Shown: positions 1 through 12,544 of the stretch, piece after piece
Layout: each line of letters starts with the position of its first letter
Numbering within the stretch: the stretch's first letter is position 1
Source: Streptosporangiales bacterium
Lineage (GTDB): Bacteria > Actinomycetota > Actinomycetes > Streptosporangiales > WHST01
Assembly (NCBI GenBank): GCA_009379955.1
Contig: WHST01000017.1
Coordinates: 1-64,000, forward strand
Direction: 5' to 3'
DNA: 64,000 nucleotides
Position numbers and translations under genes: made by a program
The notes under the pieces: generated by a model
Databases searched by the model: none
What the model saw: only the letters and a program-made list of their open reading frames with translations
Told to the model about the DNA's origin: nothing

Positions 1-1
1 C

Positions 2-2608
2 CAGAACCTGCTCGGCAAGCGGGTCGACTACTCGGGCCGTTCGGTCATCGTCGTCGGTCCGCAGCTCAAGCTGCACCAGTGCGGCCTGCCCAAGGGCATG
101 GCGATCGAGCTGTTCAAGCCGTTCGTGATGAAGCGGCTGGTCGACCTCAACCACGCGCAGAACATCAAGAGCGCCAAGCGCATGGTCGAGCGGGCGCGCC
201 CTGTCGTGTGGGACGTGCTCGAAGAGGTCATCACCGAGCACCCGGTGCTGCTGAACCGTGCGCCCACGCTGCACCGGCTCGGCATCCAGGCGTTCGAGCC
301 GCAGCTCATCGAGGGCAAGGCCATCCAGATCCACCCGCTCGTGTGCGCGGCGTACAACGCCGACTTCGACGGTGACCAGATGGCCGTGCACCTGCCGCTG
401 TCCGCCGAGGCCCAGGCCGAGGCGCGCATCCTGATGCTCTCGACCAACAACATCCTCAAGCCGGCGGACGGTCGCCCGGTCACCATGCCGACTCACGACA
501 TGGTCATCGGCATCTACGTCCTCACCGCCGACCTCGAGGACGCTCCGGGAGCCGGTCGCGCGTTCACCTCGGTCTCCGAGGCGATCATGGCGTACGACCG
601 CGGCGAGATCGCGCTGCAGTCGAAGGTCAAGATCAGGTTCACCGACTTCGTGCCGCCCGAGGGGTACGAGCCCCCCGAGGGCTGGGAGCCTGGACAGCCG
701 ATCACGGTCGAGACCACGCTGGGTCGCGCGTACTTCAACGAGACGCTGCCCGCGGACCACGCCTACGTCGAGGGCGAGGTGGGCAAGCGCCAGCTGTCCT
801 CGGTCGTCAACAACCTGGCGGAGAACTACTCCAAGGTCCAGGTGGCGGCCACCCTCGACGCGCTCAAGGAGCTCGGCTTCCACTGGGCGACGAGGTCCGG
901 CATCACGATCTCGATGGACGACATCATCGTGCCGCCCGCCAAGCCCCGCATCATGGAGAACTACGAGGGGATGGCGGACAAGGTCCAGAAGCAGTACGAG
1001 CGCGGTCTCATCACCGACGACGAGCGCCGCCAGGAGCTCATCGAGATCTGGACCAAGGCGTCGGCGGAGATCGCCGACGAGGTGGAGGCGAGCTTCCCGA
1101 AGCTCAACCCCATCTTCATGATGGTCAACTCCGGCGCCCGCGGCAACATGATGCAGGTCCGGCAGATCTCGGGCATGCGTGGCCTGGTGGCCAACCCCAA
1201 GGGCGAGATCATCCCGCGGCCGATCAAGGCGAGCTACCGCGAGGGGCTGTCCGTGGTGGAGTTCTTCATCTCCACCCACGGTGCCCGCAAGGGTCTCGCC
1301 GACACGGCGCTGCGCACCGCCGACTCCGGATACCTCACCAGGCGACTGGTCGACGTCTCGCAGGACGTCATCATCCGCGAGGAGGACTGCGGCACCGATC
1401 GCGGCATCATGTTCTCGATCGCCGACCGCAGGGCCGATGGCACGCTGCTCAAGTCGGAGACTGCGGAGACGCGGGCCTACGCACGCATCCTCGCCGAGGA
1501 CATCGAGGTCGGTGGGAAGGTCGTCGCGGCGGTCGACACCAACCTCGGTGACAAGGTCATCGACCGGCTGGTGGAGGCCGGCGTCGAGAAGGTCAAGGCG
1601 CGCAGCATCCTGACCTGTGACGCCAAGAGCGGGCTGTGCGCCAAGTGCTACGGCCGGTCGCTCGCGACCGGTGAGCTCGTCGACATCGGCGAGGCGGTCG
1701 GCATCATCGCCGCCCAGTCGATCGGCGAGCCGGGCACGCAGCTGACGATGCGCACGTTCCACACCGGCGGCGTCGCGGGTGACGACATCACCCACGGTCT
1801 GCCGCGTGTCGTCGAGCTGTTCGAGGCGCGCACCCCCAAGGGCGTCGCCCCGATCACCGAGGTCGACGGCCGGGTGCGCGTCGAGGAGACCGACAAGGCA
1901 CGACGCATCGTCATCGTGCCCGACGACGGCTCCGAGGAGATCGCCTACCCGGTGTCGAAGCGGTCGCGCCTGCTGGTGCAGGACGACGACCACGTCGCCG
2001 TCGGTCAGCAGCTCGTCGTCGGCACGGTGAACCCGTCCGAGGTGCTGCGGATCCTCGGCCCGCGTGCGGTGCAGGTGCACCTCGTCGACGAGGTGCAGGA
2101 GGTGTACCGGTCGCAGGGTGTGTCGATCCACGACAAGCACATCGAGATCATCGTCCGCCAGATGCTCAAACGGGTGAACGTCCTCGAGTCCGGTGCCACC
2201 GACCTGCTCCCCGGCGAGCTGGTCGAGCGGCCGCGGTTCGAGGAGACCAACCGCCAGGTCGTGGCGGAGGGTGGCACCCCGGCGTCGGCGCGTCCGGTGC
2301 TCATGGGCATCACCAAGGCCTCGCTCGCGACCGAGTCGTGGCTGTCGGCGGCCTCCTTCCAGGAGACGACGAGGGTGCTCACCGAGGCGGCGATCCACGC
2401 CAAGAGCGACTCGCTGGTCGGCCTGAAGGAGAACGTCATCATCGGCAAGCTCATCCCGGCGGGTACCGGCACGCAGCGGTACCTCAACGTCCGGGTCGAG
2501 CCCACCGAGGAGGCGAAGGCCCAGATGTACTCGATCACGTCGTTCGGCGAGGCGGAGTACGGTATCCCGCTCGAGCCGTACGACCTGGGGGAGTACGAGG
2601 CGAGGTAG
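2..2608 (+). CDS. rpoC: RNA polymerase beta' subunit, C-terminal part (5' end outside window)
   Basis: Largest catalytic subunit of RNA polymerase. The reading frame is open from base 2, so the N-terminal part (clamp and first zinc site) is missing. The active-site motif NADFDGDQ, whose three Asp bind the catalytic Mg2+, is encoded at 356-379. Further on are the second zinc site (Cys in EEDCGTD, then [11 protein letters not shown]) and the bridge-helix/trigger-loop segment with [19 protein letters not shown]. The C-terminus is the usual one for actinobacterial RpoC (ending LGEYEAR). rpoB should lie just upstream. A hairpin terminator follows at 2639-2672, so the next genes are a separate unit. 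Identity is certain; only the 5' truncation by the window edge is unusual. Confidence 0.99.
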   Translation, partial: QNLLGKRVDYSGRSVIVVGPQLKLHQCGLPKGMAIELFKPFVMKRLVDLNHAQNIKSAKRMVERARPVVWDVLEEVITEHPVLLNRAPTLHRLGIQAFEPQLIEGKAIQIHPLVCAAYNADFDGDQMAVHLPLSAEAQAEARILMLSTNNILKPADGRPVTMPTHDMVIGIYVLTADLEDAPGAGRAFTSVSEAIMAYDRGEIALQSKVKIRFTDFVPPEGYEPPEGWEPGQPITVETTLGRAYFNETLPADHAYVEGEVGKRQLSSVVNNLAENYSKVQVAATLDALKELGFHWATRSGITISMDDIIVPPAKPRIMENYEGMADKVQKQYERGLITDDERRQELIEIWTKASAEIADEVEASFPKLNPIFMMVNSGARGNMMQVRQISGMRGLVANPKGEIIPRPIKASYREGLSVVEFFISTHGARKGLADTALRTADSGYLTRRLVDVSQDVIIREEDCGTDRGIMFSIADRRADGTLLKSETAETRAYARILAEDIEVGGKVVAAVDTNLGDKVIDRLVEAGVEKVKARSILTCDAKSGLCAKCYGRSLATGELVDIGEAVGIIAAQSIGEPGTQLTMRTFHTGGVAGDDITHGLPRVVELFEARTPKGVAPITEVDGRVRVEETDKARRIVIVPDDGSEEIAYPVSKRSRLLVQDDDHVAVGQQLVVGTVNPSEVLRILGPRAVQVHLVDEVQEVYRSQGVSIHDKHIEIIVRQMLKRVNVLESGATDLLPGELVERPRFEETNRQVVAEGGTPASARPVLMGITKASLATESWLSAASFQETTRVLTEAAIHAKSDSLVGLKENVIIGKLIPAGTGTQRYLNVRVEPTEEAKAQMYSITSFGEAEYGIPLEPYDLGEYEAR

Positions 2609-2638
2609 GCGATTTCGCCGAGAGCGAAACCCGAGCAC

Positions 2639-2672
2639 GTGGCGGCTGTCGTTTCCTTACGGCAGCCGCCAC
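2639..2672 (+). terminator. Hairpin terminator after rpoC
   Basis: A 13-bp stem (2639-2651 with 2660-2672, one G-U pair) closes an 8-base loop about 30 bases after the rpoC stop. No long T run follows, as is common for actinobacterial terminators. It separates the rpoBC unit from the DUF4190 gene. Confidence 0.7.
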
Positions 2673-2744
2673 ACGCTACGGTGCTGCGGACACAGTGCTG
2701 ACTGCCTCCGGCGGTCTGCGACAGAGAGCGAAACGGAGTGGCTG

Positions 2745-3836
2745 ATGACGGAGCAGGGCGGTTACACGCCCGGACCGCGTGACGAGTCGGCCGAGGAGCA
2801 GCAGGGTCCGGCCGAGGGTCAGCAGCCGGCACCCGAGCACGACTACGGCTCCTCGATCGCCGACGCGATGCGCTCCGGTAACGATGATCCACCGGCCGAC
2901 GAGGGCGTCACCCAGCCGGGCTACGGCGACCCTGGGCAGGCGGGCCCGGCGTACGGTGCGCCGTCGTCGCCGTACGAGCAGCCGTCGGCCCCCGCGGGCG
3001 GCGACCAGCCGACGAGCCCGTACACCCAGCAGTCCACGCCGTACGGCCAGCAGCAGTCGTCGCCGTACGGGCAGGACCCCGGCCAGCCGCCTGCGTCGCC
3101 GTACGGGGAGCAGCCGCCGGCGTACGGCCAGGAGCAGGGCCAGCCGCCCGCCTCGCCGTACGGTCAGCAGCCCCCGTACTCGCCGTACGGGCAGGACCAG
3201 GGTCAGCAGCCGCCGTCCTCGCCGTACGGGCAGGACCAGGGTCAGCAGCCGCCGTCCTCGCCGTACGGGCAGGACCAGGGTCAGCAGCCGCCGTCCTCGC
3301 CGTACGGGCAGGACCAGGGTCAGCAGCCCGCCTCGCCGTACGGGCAGCAGGACCCCGGCCAGGCGTCGCCCTACGGCGGAGAGGCCGCCTCGCCCTACGG
3401 GCAGCAGGACCCCGGCCAGTCCTACGGCCAGAGCGCGTCCGGCTACGGCAGCGCCGGGTACGCCGACCCGAGCCAGGGCCAGGGTGCGGGCTACGGCCAG
3501 CCGAGCTACGGGCAGCCGCCCGCCTACGGCGCGCCCGCCTACGGGCAGCCGGCCGCGTACGGGCAGCAGGGCGGCTACGGACAGACCCAGCAGACCGACG
3601 GCATGGCGATCGGTGCGCTCGTCTGCGGCATCGCCAGCCTGTTCTGCTTCGGGTTCGTCACCGGCATCGTCGGGGTCATCCTCGGTTTCCTGAGCCGCAA
3701 GCGCATCGAGGAGTCCGGCGGCGCCAAGACCGGTTCCGGCATGGCGCTCGCCGGAATCATCTGTGGCTTCATCGGCATCGCGGGCTGGCTCTTCTGGCTC
3801 GTCATCACGATCGCCAGCGCCGCAAGCAGCAGCTGA
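2745..3836 (+). CDS. DUF4190 membrane protein with Tyr/Gln/Pro-rich repeat tail
   Basis: Protein of 363 residues. Residues 1 to about 285 are low-complexity, rich in P, Y, G and Q, with many SPYGQ-type repeats. The C-terminal 75 residues are a DUF4190 domain: two hydrophobic helices (about 287-312 and 330-357) joined by a short polar loop containing RKR, with the GIVGVILGF and GxGMALAGI motifs. No signal peptide; the repeat region should be cytoplasmic. Function is unknown. Proteins of this layout are common in actinobacteria and the gene sits alone between the rpoBC and str units, bounded by hairpins at 2639-2672 and 3857-3890. The repeat is also visible as DNA (39-bp unit, 3180-3335). The ATG at 2745 is preceded by a purine-rich stretch. 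Confidence 0.85.
   Translation: MTEQGGYTPGPRDESAEEQQGPAEGQQPAPEHDYGSSIADAMRSGNDDPPADEGVTQPGYGDPGQAGPAYGAPSSPYEQPSAPAGGDQPTSPYTQQSTPYGQQQSSPYGQDPGQPPASPYGEQPPAYGQEQGQPPASPYGQQPPYSPYGQDQGQQPPSSPYGQDQGQQPPSSPYGQDQGQQPPSSPYGQDQGQQPASPYGQQDPGQASPYGGEAASPYGQQDPGQSYGQSASGYGSAGYADPSQGQGAGYGQPSYGQPPAYGAPAYGQPAAYGQQGGYGQTQQTDGMAIGALVCGIASLFCFGFVTGIVGVILGFLSRKRIEESGGAKTGSGMALAGIICGFIGIAGWLFWLVITIASAASSS
3180..3335 (+). repeat. 39-bp tandem repeat, four copies, inside the DUF4190 gene
   Basis: Units at 3180-3218, 3219-3257, 3258-3296 and 3297-3335. The first three are identical at the DNA level and the fourth diverges near its 3' end. Each unit is in frame and encodes the 13-residue block SPYGQDQGQQPPS. 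DNA-level identity points to recent slippage or unequal crossing-over. Confidence 0.93.
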
Positions 3837-3856
3837 CGACCGCGGAACTCCGCGAC

Positions 3857-3890
3857 GAGCCCCCCGGTTTTGACCTCTTCCGGGGGGCTC
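3857..3890 (+). terminator. Hairpin terminator after the DUF4190 gene
   Basis: Perfect 11-bp GC-rich stem (3857-3867 with 3880-3890) and a 12-base loop, starting 20 bases after the stop codon. The rest of 3891-4135 contains no gene. It is the str-operon promoter/leader region, with a small inverted repeat (CGGGC and GCCCG) around 4010-4025, but I cannot place a promoter with confidence. Confidence 0.75.
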
Positions 3891-4135
3891 GGTAGTCTTG
3901 TCCCTCGTGCCTGGGAATCTCCAGGCACGGCGTGCCCCGCGAGGCCCTTTCCGGGTTTCTTGCGGCGCGCACTTCCGATCCCCTTCGATCACGTGTTGAT
4001 CGAAGTGTGCGGGCGACACGCCCGACCGCGGGGGTCGGAGGAATCGGGTCATCCGAGGCTCGGCGAGCGTCCGTCTCGCGGGGTGGAGGACCCGGACCCA
4101 CGACCAACCAGAATTCGGGACTTGGGAGACGTCGG

Positions 4136-4507
4136 TTGCCCACGATTCAGCAGCTGGTCCGCAAGGGCCGCAAGGAGAAGGTCGGCAAGACCAAGACTCC
4201 GGCGCTCAAGGGAAGCCCGCAGCGCCGCGGAGTCTGCACGCGCGTCTTCACCACGACCCCGAAGAAGCCCAACTCCGCGCTGCGCAAGGTCGCGCGCGTG
4301 CGCCTCACGCACGGCGTCGAGGTCACCGCGTACATCCCCGGCGTGGGCCACAACCTGCAGGAGCACTCGATCGTCCTGGTCCGCGGTGGCCGGGTCCGTG
4401 ACCTGCCGGGCGTGCGGTACAAGATCGTCCGCGGCCCGCTCGACACGCAGGGTGTCCGCAACCGCAAGCAGGCGCGTAGCCGGTACGGCGCGAAGAGGGA
4501 GAAGTAG
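4136..4507 (+). CDS. rpsL: 30S ribosomal protein S12
   Basis: S12 lies at the decoding centre of the 30S subunit and controls accuracy. 123 residues from a TTG start at 4136, chosen because it gives the family N-terminus [11 protein letters not shown]; a purine-rich GGGAG lies just upstream. Lys43 (in TTPKKPNSA) is kept. Residue 88, normally Lys in the RVKDLPG loop, is Arg here (codon 4397-4399). Residue 70, normally Glu in PGEGHN, is Val (codon 4343-4345). Lys88 to Arg is a well-known streptomycin-resistance substitution in mycobacteria and streptomycetes. First gene of rpsL-rpsG-fusA-tuf; rpsG follows after 4 bases. Confidence 0.98.
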   Translation: MPTIQQLVRKGRKEKVGKTKTPALKGSPQRRGVCTRVFTTTPKKPNSALRKVARVRLTHGVEVTAYIPGVGHNLQEHSIVLVRGGRVRDLPGVRYKIVRGPLDTQGVRNRKQARSRYGAKREK

Positions 4508-4511
4508 TCCG

Positions 4512-4982
4512 ATGCCACGTAAAGGCCCCGCGCCGAAGCGCCCGGTCATGGTCGACCCGGTATACGGCTCGCCGATGATCACCCAGCTGGTCAACAAGGT
4601 GCTGCTGTCCGGCAAGCGCTCCATCTCCCAGCACATCGTGTACGGCGCCCTCGAGGGCGTCAGGGAGAAGAGCGGCAACGACCCGGTCGTCACGTTCAAG
4701 CGCGCGCTCGACAACGTCAAGCCGGCGCTCGAGGTCAAGAGCCGCCGCGTCGGCGGCGCGACCTACCAGGTGCCGATCGAGGTGCGCCCGCAGCGCGCCA
4801 ACACCCTCGCGCTGCGATGGATCGTCCGCTTCGCCCGCGCCCGTCGCGAGAAGACGATGACCGAGCGGCTCACCGGCGAGATCCTCGACGCGAGCAACGG
4901 TCTCGGCGCGAGCGTCAAGCGCCGCGAGGACACCCACCGCATGGCCGAGGCCAACAAAGCATTCGCCCACTACCGCTGGTGA
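4512..4982 (+). CDS. rpsG: 30S ribosomal protein S7
   Basis: 156 residues, the standard bacterial length. S7 nucleates assembly of the 30S head and contacts E-site tRNA. The N-terminus [11 protein letters not shown] and the [11 protein letters not shown] and [21 protein letters not shown]-like segments are typical. Start ATG at 4512, four bases after the rpsL stop, so translation is probably coupled. It is followed 42 bases later by fusA. In other bacteria S7 is the autogenous repressor of the str operon; no such RNA site could be identified here by eye. Confidence 0.98.
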   Translation: MPRKGPAPKRPVMVDPVYGSPMITQLVNKVLLSGKRSISQHIVYGALEGVREKSGNDPVVTFKRALDNVKPALEVKSRRVGGATYQVPIEVRPQRANTLALRWIVRFARARREKTMTERLTGEILDASNGLGASVKRREDTHRMAEANKAFAHYRW

Positions 4983-5024
4983 ACACCGGCGAACACGTGC
5001 TGAGACGAGGAACGAAGAGCCACC

Positions 5025-7124
<2,100 letters not shown>

Positions 7125-7184
7125 TCCACGGTCCGGCAACACCACGGCACCACGCGTATACCGAGAGGCCCACAGGGAGAAGCA

Positions 7185-8378
7185 GTGGCGAAGGCGAAGT
7201 TCGAGCGGAACAAGCCGCACGTCAACATCGGGACCATTGGTCACATCGACCATGGCAAGACGACGCTGACGGCGGCGATTACCAAGGTCCTGCATGACAA
7301 GCACCCGGACCTGAACCCGTATATGCCCTTCGACGAGATCGACAATGCGCCGGAGGAGCGGGAGCGCGGCATCACGATCTCGATCGCGCATGTCGAGTAC
7401 CAGACCGACAAGCGGCACTACGCCCACGTCGACTGCCCGGGCCACGCGGACTACATCAAGAACATGATCACCGGTGCCGCGCAGATGGACGGCGCGATCC
7501 TCGTGGTCTCGGCGGCCGACGGCCCGATGCCGCAGACCAAGGAGCACGTGCTGCTCGCCCGTCAGGTCGGCGTGCCGTACATCCTGGTCGCGCTCAACAA
7601 GGCCGACATGGTCGACGACGAGGAGATCCTCGAGCTCGTCGAGCTGGAGGTCCGTGAGCTGCTCACCGACAACGAGTTCCCCGGCGACGACCTGCCGGTC
7701 GTGCGGGTCTCGGCGCTCAAGGCACTCGAGGGCGACGAGGAGTGGGGCAACAAGATCGTCGAGCTGCTCCAGGCGTGCGACGACAGCATCCCGGAGCCGG
7801 CGCGCGACATCGACAGGCCGCTCCTCATGCCGGTCGAGGACGTCTTCACGATCACCGGTCGCGGCACGGTCGTGACCGGTCGCATCGAGCGCGGCAAGGT
7901 CAACACCGGTGACGAGGTCGAGATCAGCGGCATCAAGGAGAAGCCGATCAAGACCACGGTCACCGGCGTCGAGATGTTCCGCAAGATCCTCGACGAGGGT
8001 CAGGCGGGCGACAACGTCGGGCTGCTCCTGCGCGGTACCAAGCGCGAGGACGTGCAGCGCGGCATGGTCGTGAGCAAGCCGGGCTCGATCACTCCGCACA
8101 CGGAGTTCGAGGGCCAGGTCTACGTCCTGTCCAAGGACGAGGGCGGGCGGCACACGCCGTTCTTCAACAACTACCGCCCCCAGTTCTACTTCAGGACGAC
8201 CGACGTCACGGGCGTGGTGGACCTCCCCGAGGGCACCGAGATGGTCATGCCGGGCGACAACACCACGATGCACGTCAAGCTGATCCAGCCCATCGCCATG
8301 GAGGAGGGCCTGCGGTTCGCCATCCGTGAGGGTGGCCGCACCGTCGGCTCGGGCCGGGTCACGAAGATCACCGGCTAG
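7185..8378 (+). CDS. tuf: Elongation factor Tu
   Basis: GTPase that delivers aminoacyl-tRNA to the ribosomal A site. 397 residues from GTG at 7185. G1 GHIDHGKT at 19-26, G3 DCPGHADY near 84, G4 NKADM near 138, and the ending [21 protein letters not shown]. Residues around the kirromycin pocket look ordinary (MPQTKEH). Last gene of the str operon; a hairpin at 8415-8442 lies before the S10 operon. Confidence 0.98.
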   Translation: MAKAKFERNKPHVNIGTIGHIDHGKTTLTAAITKVLHDKHPDLNPYMPFDEIDNAPEERERGITISIAHVEYQTDKRHYAHVDCPGHADYIKNMITGAAQMDGAILVVSAADGPMPQTKEHVLLARQVGVPYILVALNKADMVDDEEILELVELEVRELLTDNEFPGDDLPVVRVSALKALEGDEEWGNKIVELLQACDDSIPEPARDIDRPLLMPVEDVFTITGRGTVVTGRIERGKVNTGDEVEISGIKEKPIKTTVTGVEMFRKILDEGQAGDNVGLLLRGTKREDVQRGMVVSKPGSITPHTEFEGQVYVLSKDEGGRHTPFFNNYRPQFYFRTTDVTGVVDLPEGTEMVMPGDNTTMHVKLIQPIAMEEGLRFAIREGGRTVGSGRVTKITG

Positions 8379-8414
8379 CTAGCACAACAGCAGGACGCAG
8401 GACGACGATGCGGT

Positions 8415-8442
8415 GGGCCGGGACCCTCCGGGGTTCCGGCCC
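8415..8442 (+). terminator. Hairpin between tuf and rpsJ
   Basis: Seven-base GC stem (8415-8421 with 8436-8442) in the 132-base gap between str and S10 operons. It may be a terminator for tuf or an attenuator of the S10 leader. No promoter could be assigned with confidence in 8443-8510. Confidence 0.45.
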
Positions 8443-8510
8443 CCGTGCCGCGTCAACACCAAGACCACGGCACGCTGCGGCACGGACTGAAGTGAGGAAC
8501 CGAGGCCACC

Positions 8511-8819
8511 ATGGCGGGACAGAAGATCCGCATTCGGCTCAAGGCCTATGACCACGAGGTCATCGACAACTCGGCGCGCAAGATCGTCGACACGGTGACG
8601 CGTACCGGCGCGAAGGTCGCGGGACCGGTGCCGTTGCCGACCGAGAAGAACAGGTTCTGCGTGATCCGTTCGCCGCACAAGTACAAGGACTCGCGGGAAC
8701 ACTTCGAGCTGCGTACCCACAAGCGGCTCATCGACATCCTCGACCCCACGCCCAAGACGGTCGACTCGCTGATGCGTCTCGACCTGCCGGCCGGCGTCGA
8801 CATCGAGATCAAGCTGTAG
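8511..8819 (+). CDS. rpsJ: 30S ribosomal protein S10 / NusE
   Basis: 102 residues, standard. S10 is part of the 30S head and, as NusE, links ribosomes and antitermination complexes to RNA polymerase through NusG and NusB. The [15 protein letters not shown] start and the [19 protein letters not shown] loop are family hallmarks. First gene of S10-L3-L4-L23-L2-S19-L22-S3-L16-L29-S17; GAGGAACCGAGG lies upstream of the ATG. rplC starts 9 bases downstream. Confidence 0.98.
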   Translation: MAGQKIRIRLKAYDHEVIDNSARKIVDTVTRTGAKVAGPVPLPTEKNRFCVIRSPHKYKDSREHFELRTHKRLIDILDPTPKTVDSLMRLDLPAGVDIEIKL

Positions 8820-8828
8820 GGAAGACTG

Positions 8829-9491
8829 ATGAGCAACGTGACAGGCGTGCTGGGCGAGAAGCTCGGCATGACCCAACTGTGGGACGAGGACGGCAGGGTC
8901 GTCCCGGTCACCGTCGTCAAGGCGGGTCCGTGTGTCGTCACGCAGGTGCGTACTCCCGACTCCGACGGGTACTCCGCGGTGCAGATCGCGTACGGCGCGA
9001 TCGACCCGCGGAAGGTGACCAAGCCGGTCACCGGCCACTTCGCCAAGTCGGGTGTGCCGCCGCGCCGGTTCCTCGTCGAGGTCCGCACCGACGACACGTC
9101 CGAGTACACGCTCGGCACCGAGCTCACGGTCGAGAGGTTCGACGTCGGCCAGCGCGTCGACGTGGTCGGCCGCAGCAAGGGCAAGGGCATCGCCGGCGTC
9201 GTCAAGCGGCACGGTTTCAAGGGCCTCAGCGCCTCGCACGGCACCGAGCGCAAGCACCGGTCGCCCGGCTCGATCGGCGGCTGCGCCACCCCGTCGCGGG
9301 TGTTCAAGGGCCACCGCATGGCCGGCCGGATGGGCAACGCACGCACGACGGTCCAGAACCTCCGGGTCCAGGACGTCGACGCCGACGAGGGCCTGATCTT
9401 CCTGCGGGGCGCGATCCCCGGCCCGTCCGGGACGGTCGTGCTCGTCCGCACGGCGGCCAAGGCCGCCGCGACCGACGGAGGTGCCGAGTGA
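8829..9491 (+). CDS. rplC: 50S ribosomal protein L3
   Basis: 220 residues. L3 binds near the 3' end of 23S rRNA and its extended loop reaches the peptidyl transferase centre. N-terminal [17 protein letters not shown] and the loop segment [30 protein letters not shown] are typical; the Gln methylated in enterobacteria is not in the same context. Its TGA overlaps the GTG of rplD (GTGA), so the two are translationally coupled. Confidence 0.98.
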   Translation: MSNVTGVLGEKLGMTQLWDEDGRVVPVTVVKAGPCVVTQVRTPDSDGYSAVQIAYGAIDPRKVTKPVTGHFAKSGVPPRRFLVEVRTDDTSEYTLGTELTVERFDVGQRVDVVGRSKGKGIAGVVKRHGFKGLSASHGTERKHRSPGSIGGCATPSRVFKGHRMAGRMGNARTTVQNLRVQDVDADEGLIFLRGAIPGPSGTVVLVRTAAKAAATDGGAE

Positions 9492-10345
9492 CTGACCTCA
9501 CGGTTCACGACGCCAAGGGCAAGAAGACCAAGCGGTCCGTCGAGCTGCCCGACCAGCTCTTCGACGTCCAGGTCAACATCCCGTTGATCCACCAGGTCGT
9601 CGTCGCGCAGCTCGCCGCGGCCCGCCAGGGCACGCACGCGGTCAAGGGTCGCGGCGTCGTCCGCGGCGGTGGGCGCAAGCCGCACCGCCAGAAGGGCACC
9701 GGGCGCGCCCGGCAGGGCTCGACCCGCGCGCCGCAGTTCACCGGCGGTGGCGTGGTCCACGGTCCGACGCCGCGGAGCTACGCCCAGCGCACGCCGAAGA
9801 AGATGAAGGCGGCCTCGCTCGCCGGCGCCCTGTCCGACCGCGCACGCGGCGACCGGGTGCACGTCGTCTCGGCGCTCCTCACCGGCGACAAGCCGTCGAC
9901 GAAGAAGGCCGTCTCGGCGCTCACCTCGATCACCGAGCGCCGCCCGGTGCTCGTCGTGGCGCCGCGCGAGGACGAGGTCACGTACCTCAGCCTGCGCAAC
10001 GCGCCGGAGGTCAACGTGCTGGCGCCCGACCAGCTCAACACCTACGACGTGCTCGTCTCCGACGACATCGTGTTCACCGAGAAGGCGCTCGAGGCGTTCT
10101 GCGCCGGCCCGGTCGGTGCGCGACTCGGCGCCGCCGAGCTCTCGGCCACCGGTGCCGAGGTCGTCGACGAGATCGACGACGAGGACGACGACGAGGTCGA
10201 GGCAGCGGCCGAGGAGAAGAAGCCGGCGAAGAAGACCGCAGCCAAGAAGACCGCGGCGAAGAAGACGGCCGCGAAGAAGGACGACGAGGCCAAGGACGAC
10301 GAGGCCGACTCCGACGACGACGCTGAAGGGGAGGGCGACAAGTGA
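9488..10345 (+). CDS. rplD: 50S ribosomal protein L4 with acidic/lysine-rich C-terminal tail
   Basis: 285 residues from a GTG start at 9488 that overlaps the rplC stop. The core (about 1-220) binds 23S rRNA domain I and lines the exit tunnel: [30 protein letters not shown] is the tunnel loop. After [14 protein letters not shown] the protein runs on for about 60 residues of Asp/Glu blocks and a triple KKTAA repeat, absent from ordinary L4 (about 205-220 residues). The tail ends in the GTGA overlap with rplW. In enterobacteria L4 represses the S10 operon; no evidence for that here. Confidence 0.97.
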   Translation: MTDLTVHDAKGKKTKRSVELPDQLFDVQVNIPLIHQVVVAQLAAARQGTHAVKGRGVVRGGGRKPHRQKGTGRARQGSTRAPQFTGGGVVHGPTPRSYAQRTPKKMKAASLAGALSDRARGDRVHVVSALLTGDKPSTKKAVSALTSITERRPVLVVAPREDEVTYLSLRNAPEVNVLAPDQLNTYDVLVSDDIVFTEKALEAFCAGPVGARLGAAELSATGAEVVDEIDDEDDDEVEAAAEEKKPAKKTAAKKTAAKKTAAKKDDEAKDDEADSDDDAEGEGDK

Positions 10346-10647
10346 GCAAGATCGCCGACCCGCGTGACGTGCTCCTCGCTCCGGTCATCTCGGAGAAGAG
10401 CTACGGCCTGCTGGACGAGAACAAGTACACGTTCCTCGTCCGCAAGGACGCGAACAAGATCCAGATCCGCGAGGCGGTCGAGGCGGTCTTCAGCGTCAAG
10501 GTCACCGGCGTCAACACGCTGAACCGCGGGGGCAAGCGCACGCGACGCACCCGCACGGGGTGGGGCCGCAGGCCCGACACCAAGCGCGCGATCGTGAGCG
10601 TCGCCCAGGGCGACCGCATCGACATCTTCGGAGGCCCGGTCAGCTGA
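10342..10647 (+). CDS. rplW: 50S ribosomal protein L23
   Basis: 101 residues, GTG start overlapping the rplD stop. L23 sits at the tunnel exit and is the docking site for trigger factor and [29 protein letters not shown] and the basic loop [24 protein letters not shown] are typical; the trigger-factor contact (Val-Ser-Glu type motif, here ISEK) is kept. A 52-base gap separates it from rplB. Confidence 0.98.
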   Translation: MSKIADPRDVLLAPVISEKSYGLLDENKYTFLVRKDANKIQIREAVEAVFSVKVTGVNTLNRGGKRTRRTRTGWGRRPDTKRAIVSVAQGDRIDIFGGPVS

Positions 10648-10699
10648 CCGGGAAAACCCTTCCACCGCCAGAGCAGAGGACGAGGACGAGGACCGACTG

Positions 10700-11533
10700 A
10701 TGGCCATCCGCAAGTACAAGCCGACGACCCCGGGTCGTCGCGGTGCGAGCGTCGCCGACTTCGTCGAGGTGACCCGCGACGAGCCGGAGAAGTCGCTGGT
10801 GCGTCCGCTGCCCAAGAAGGGCGGCCGGAACGGCAGCGGCAAGATCACGACGCGCCACCGCGGTGGCGGGCACAAGCGGTCGTACCGGCTGATCGACTTC
10901 CGCCGGCACGACAAGGACGGCGTGCCGGCCAAGGTCGCGCACATCGAGTACGACCCCAACCGCACGGCGCGGATCGCCCTGCTCCACTACGCCGACGGCG
11001 AGAAGCGCTACATCCTCGCGCCGAACCGGCTCCGCCAGGGCGACCCGATCGAGAACGGCCCGTCGGCCGACATCAAGCCGGGCAACTGCCTGCCGCTGCG
11101 CAACATCCCGGTCGGCACCGTGGTCCACGCGATCGAGATGCGGCCGGGCGGTGGCGCCAAGATCGCGCGGTCCGCGGGCATGAGCGCCCAGCTCGTCGCC
11201 AAGGAGGGCGCGCACGCACAGCTGCGCATGCCGTCCGGCGAGATCCGCAACGTCGACGCGCGCTGCCGCGCCACCGTCGGCGAGGTCGGCAACGCCGAGC
11301 AGTCGAACATCAACTGGGGCAAGGCCGGCCGCATGCGGTGGAAGGGCCGGCGCCCGTCGGTCCGCGGTGTCGCCATGAACCCGATCGACCACCCGCTGGG
11401 CGGCGGCGAAGGCAAGTCGTCCGGTGGTCGCCACCCGGTGAGCCCGTGGGGCAAGCCGGAGGGTCGCACCCGTAAGCAGCACAAGCCGAGCGACGGCCAG
11501 ATCGTCCGCCGTCGGCCGAAGAAGAAGCGCTAG
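10700..11533 (+). CDS. rplB: 50S ribosomal protein L2
   Basis: 277 residues. L2 is needed for subunit joining and peptidyl transferase activity. RNA-binding region [20 protein letters not shown] near 35-55 and the C-terminal [27 protein letters not shown] loop with the essential His are intact. ATG follows a GAGGACGAGGACGAGG tract. rpsS starts 11 bases downstream. Confidence 0.98.
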   Translation: MAIRKYKPTTPGRRGASVADFVEVTRDEPEKSLVRPLPKKGGRNGSGKITTRHRGGGHKRSYRLIDFRRHDKDGVPAKVAHIEYDPNRTARIALLHYADGEKRYILAPNRLRQGDPIENGPSADIKPGNCLPLRNIPVGTVVHAIEMRPGGGAKIARSAGMSAQLVAKEGAHAQLRMPSGEIRNVDARCRATVGEVGNAEQSNINWGKAGRMRWKGRRPSVRGVAMNPIDHPLGGGEGKSSGGRHPVSPWGKPEGRTRKQHKPSDGQIVRRRPKKKR

Positions 11534-11544
11534 GAGCCAGCTCG

Positions 11545-11826
11545 ATGCCGCGCAGCCTGAAGAAGGGTCCCTTCGTGGACGACCACCTGTTGAAGAAGGT
11601 GGAGGTCCAGAACGAGAAGGGCACCAAGAACGTCATCAAGACCTGGTCCAGGCGCTCGATGGTCGTGCCCGAGATGCTCGGTCACACCATCGCCGTGCAC
11701 GACGGTCGCAAGCACATCCCCGTGTTCGTGACCGAGGCGATGGTCGGCCACAAGCTCGGGGAATTCGCACCCACGCGCACCTTCCGGGGGCACGTGAAGG
11801 AGGACCGGAGGTCTCGCCGTGGGTAA
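11545..11826 (+). CDS. rpsS: 30S ribosomal protein S19
   Basis: 93 residues, standard. S19 forms a complex with S13 in the 30S head and touches A- and P-site t[21 protein letters not shown] and [36 protein letters not shown] are family signatures. Its last eight bases overlap the GTG start of rplV, so L22 translation is coupled to S19. Confidence 0.98.
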   Translation: MPRSLKKGPFVDDHLLKKVEVQNEKGTKNVIKTWSRRSMVVPEMLGHTIAVHDGRKHIPVFVTEAMVGHKLGEFAPTRTFRGHVKEDRRSRRG

Positions 11827-12544
11827 GCAGAGCAAGGCCGAGACATTGGCCGACAACGAGGCGGTCGCGTCCGCGAAGTACGTGCGGATGGGCCCGCGCA
11901 AGGTCCGCCGCGTCGTCGACGTGATCCGTGGCATGAAGACCGACGAGGCCCTGACGGTGCTGCAGTTCTCGCCGTGGCGGGCCTGCGACCCGGTCTCGAA
12001 GGTGCTGCGCAGCGCGGTCGCCAACGCCGAGAACAACAAGCAGCTCGACGGTGAGCTGCTGTGGATCAGCGAGGCGTACGTCGACGAGGGCCCCAGCCTC
12101 CGCCGGTGGCGTCCCCGCGCACAGGGCCGCGCGTACCCGGTGCACAAGCGCACCAGCCACATCACCGTGGTGGTCGAGGAGCGCGGCGACGACGACGCCG
12201 AGGAGACGGGCGGCAGGCGCGCGTCGAGGTCGGCCGACCGGCGGGCGAAGAAGTCCACGGCCAAGGACGACAAGACCAAGGCCAAGGACGACAAGGCCGA
12301 GGACGACAAGGCCGAGACCGCCAAGGCCGAGTCCGACGAGGCCGAGACCGCCAAGGCCAAGGGCAGGCACGCCAAGGACGACGCCGGCGAGACCGAGGAG
12401 ACCGGGTCGGCGGAGAAGACGTCCACGACCGAGAAGCCGGCGAAGAAGACCGCGGCCAAGAAGGCGTCGGCGGAGAAGGATGCCGACGAGGCGGACGACG
12501 CGGGCAAGGCGTCCGACGCCGCGACTGAAGGAGAGTCTTCCTAG
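11819..12544 (+). CDS. rplV: 50S ribosomal protein L22 with about 120-residue charged tail
   Basis: 241 residues, about twice the usual 110-120. The core (1 to about 125) is ordinary: [19 protein letters not shown], the tunnel hairpin loop ([27 protein letters not shown]), and the beta end ITVVVEE. The rest is a low-complexity K/D/E/A tail with repeated KAKDDK and AETAKAES-like units, ending [12 protein letters not shown] start at 11819 inside rpsS; the TAG overlaps the rpsC start by one base. The core fold would place the tail on the solvent side of the subunit (inference). Confidence 0.97.
   Translation: MGKQSKAETLADNEAVASAKYVRMGPRKVRRVVDVIRGMKTDEALTVLQFSPWRACDPVSKVLRSAVANAENNKQLDGELLWISEAYVDEGPSLRRWRPRAQGRAYPVHKRTSHITVVVEERGDDDAEETGGRRASRSADRRAKKSTAKDDKTKAKDDKAEDDKAETAKAESDEAETAKAKGRHAKDDAGETEETGSAEKTSTTEKPAKKTAAKKASAEKDADEADDAGKASDAATEGESS

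Noticed and set aside
3180-3335. CRISPR-like array
   Set aside because: The repeats are contiguous, in frame and protein-coding with no unique spacers.
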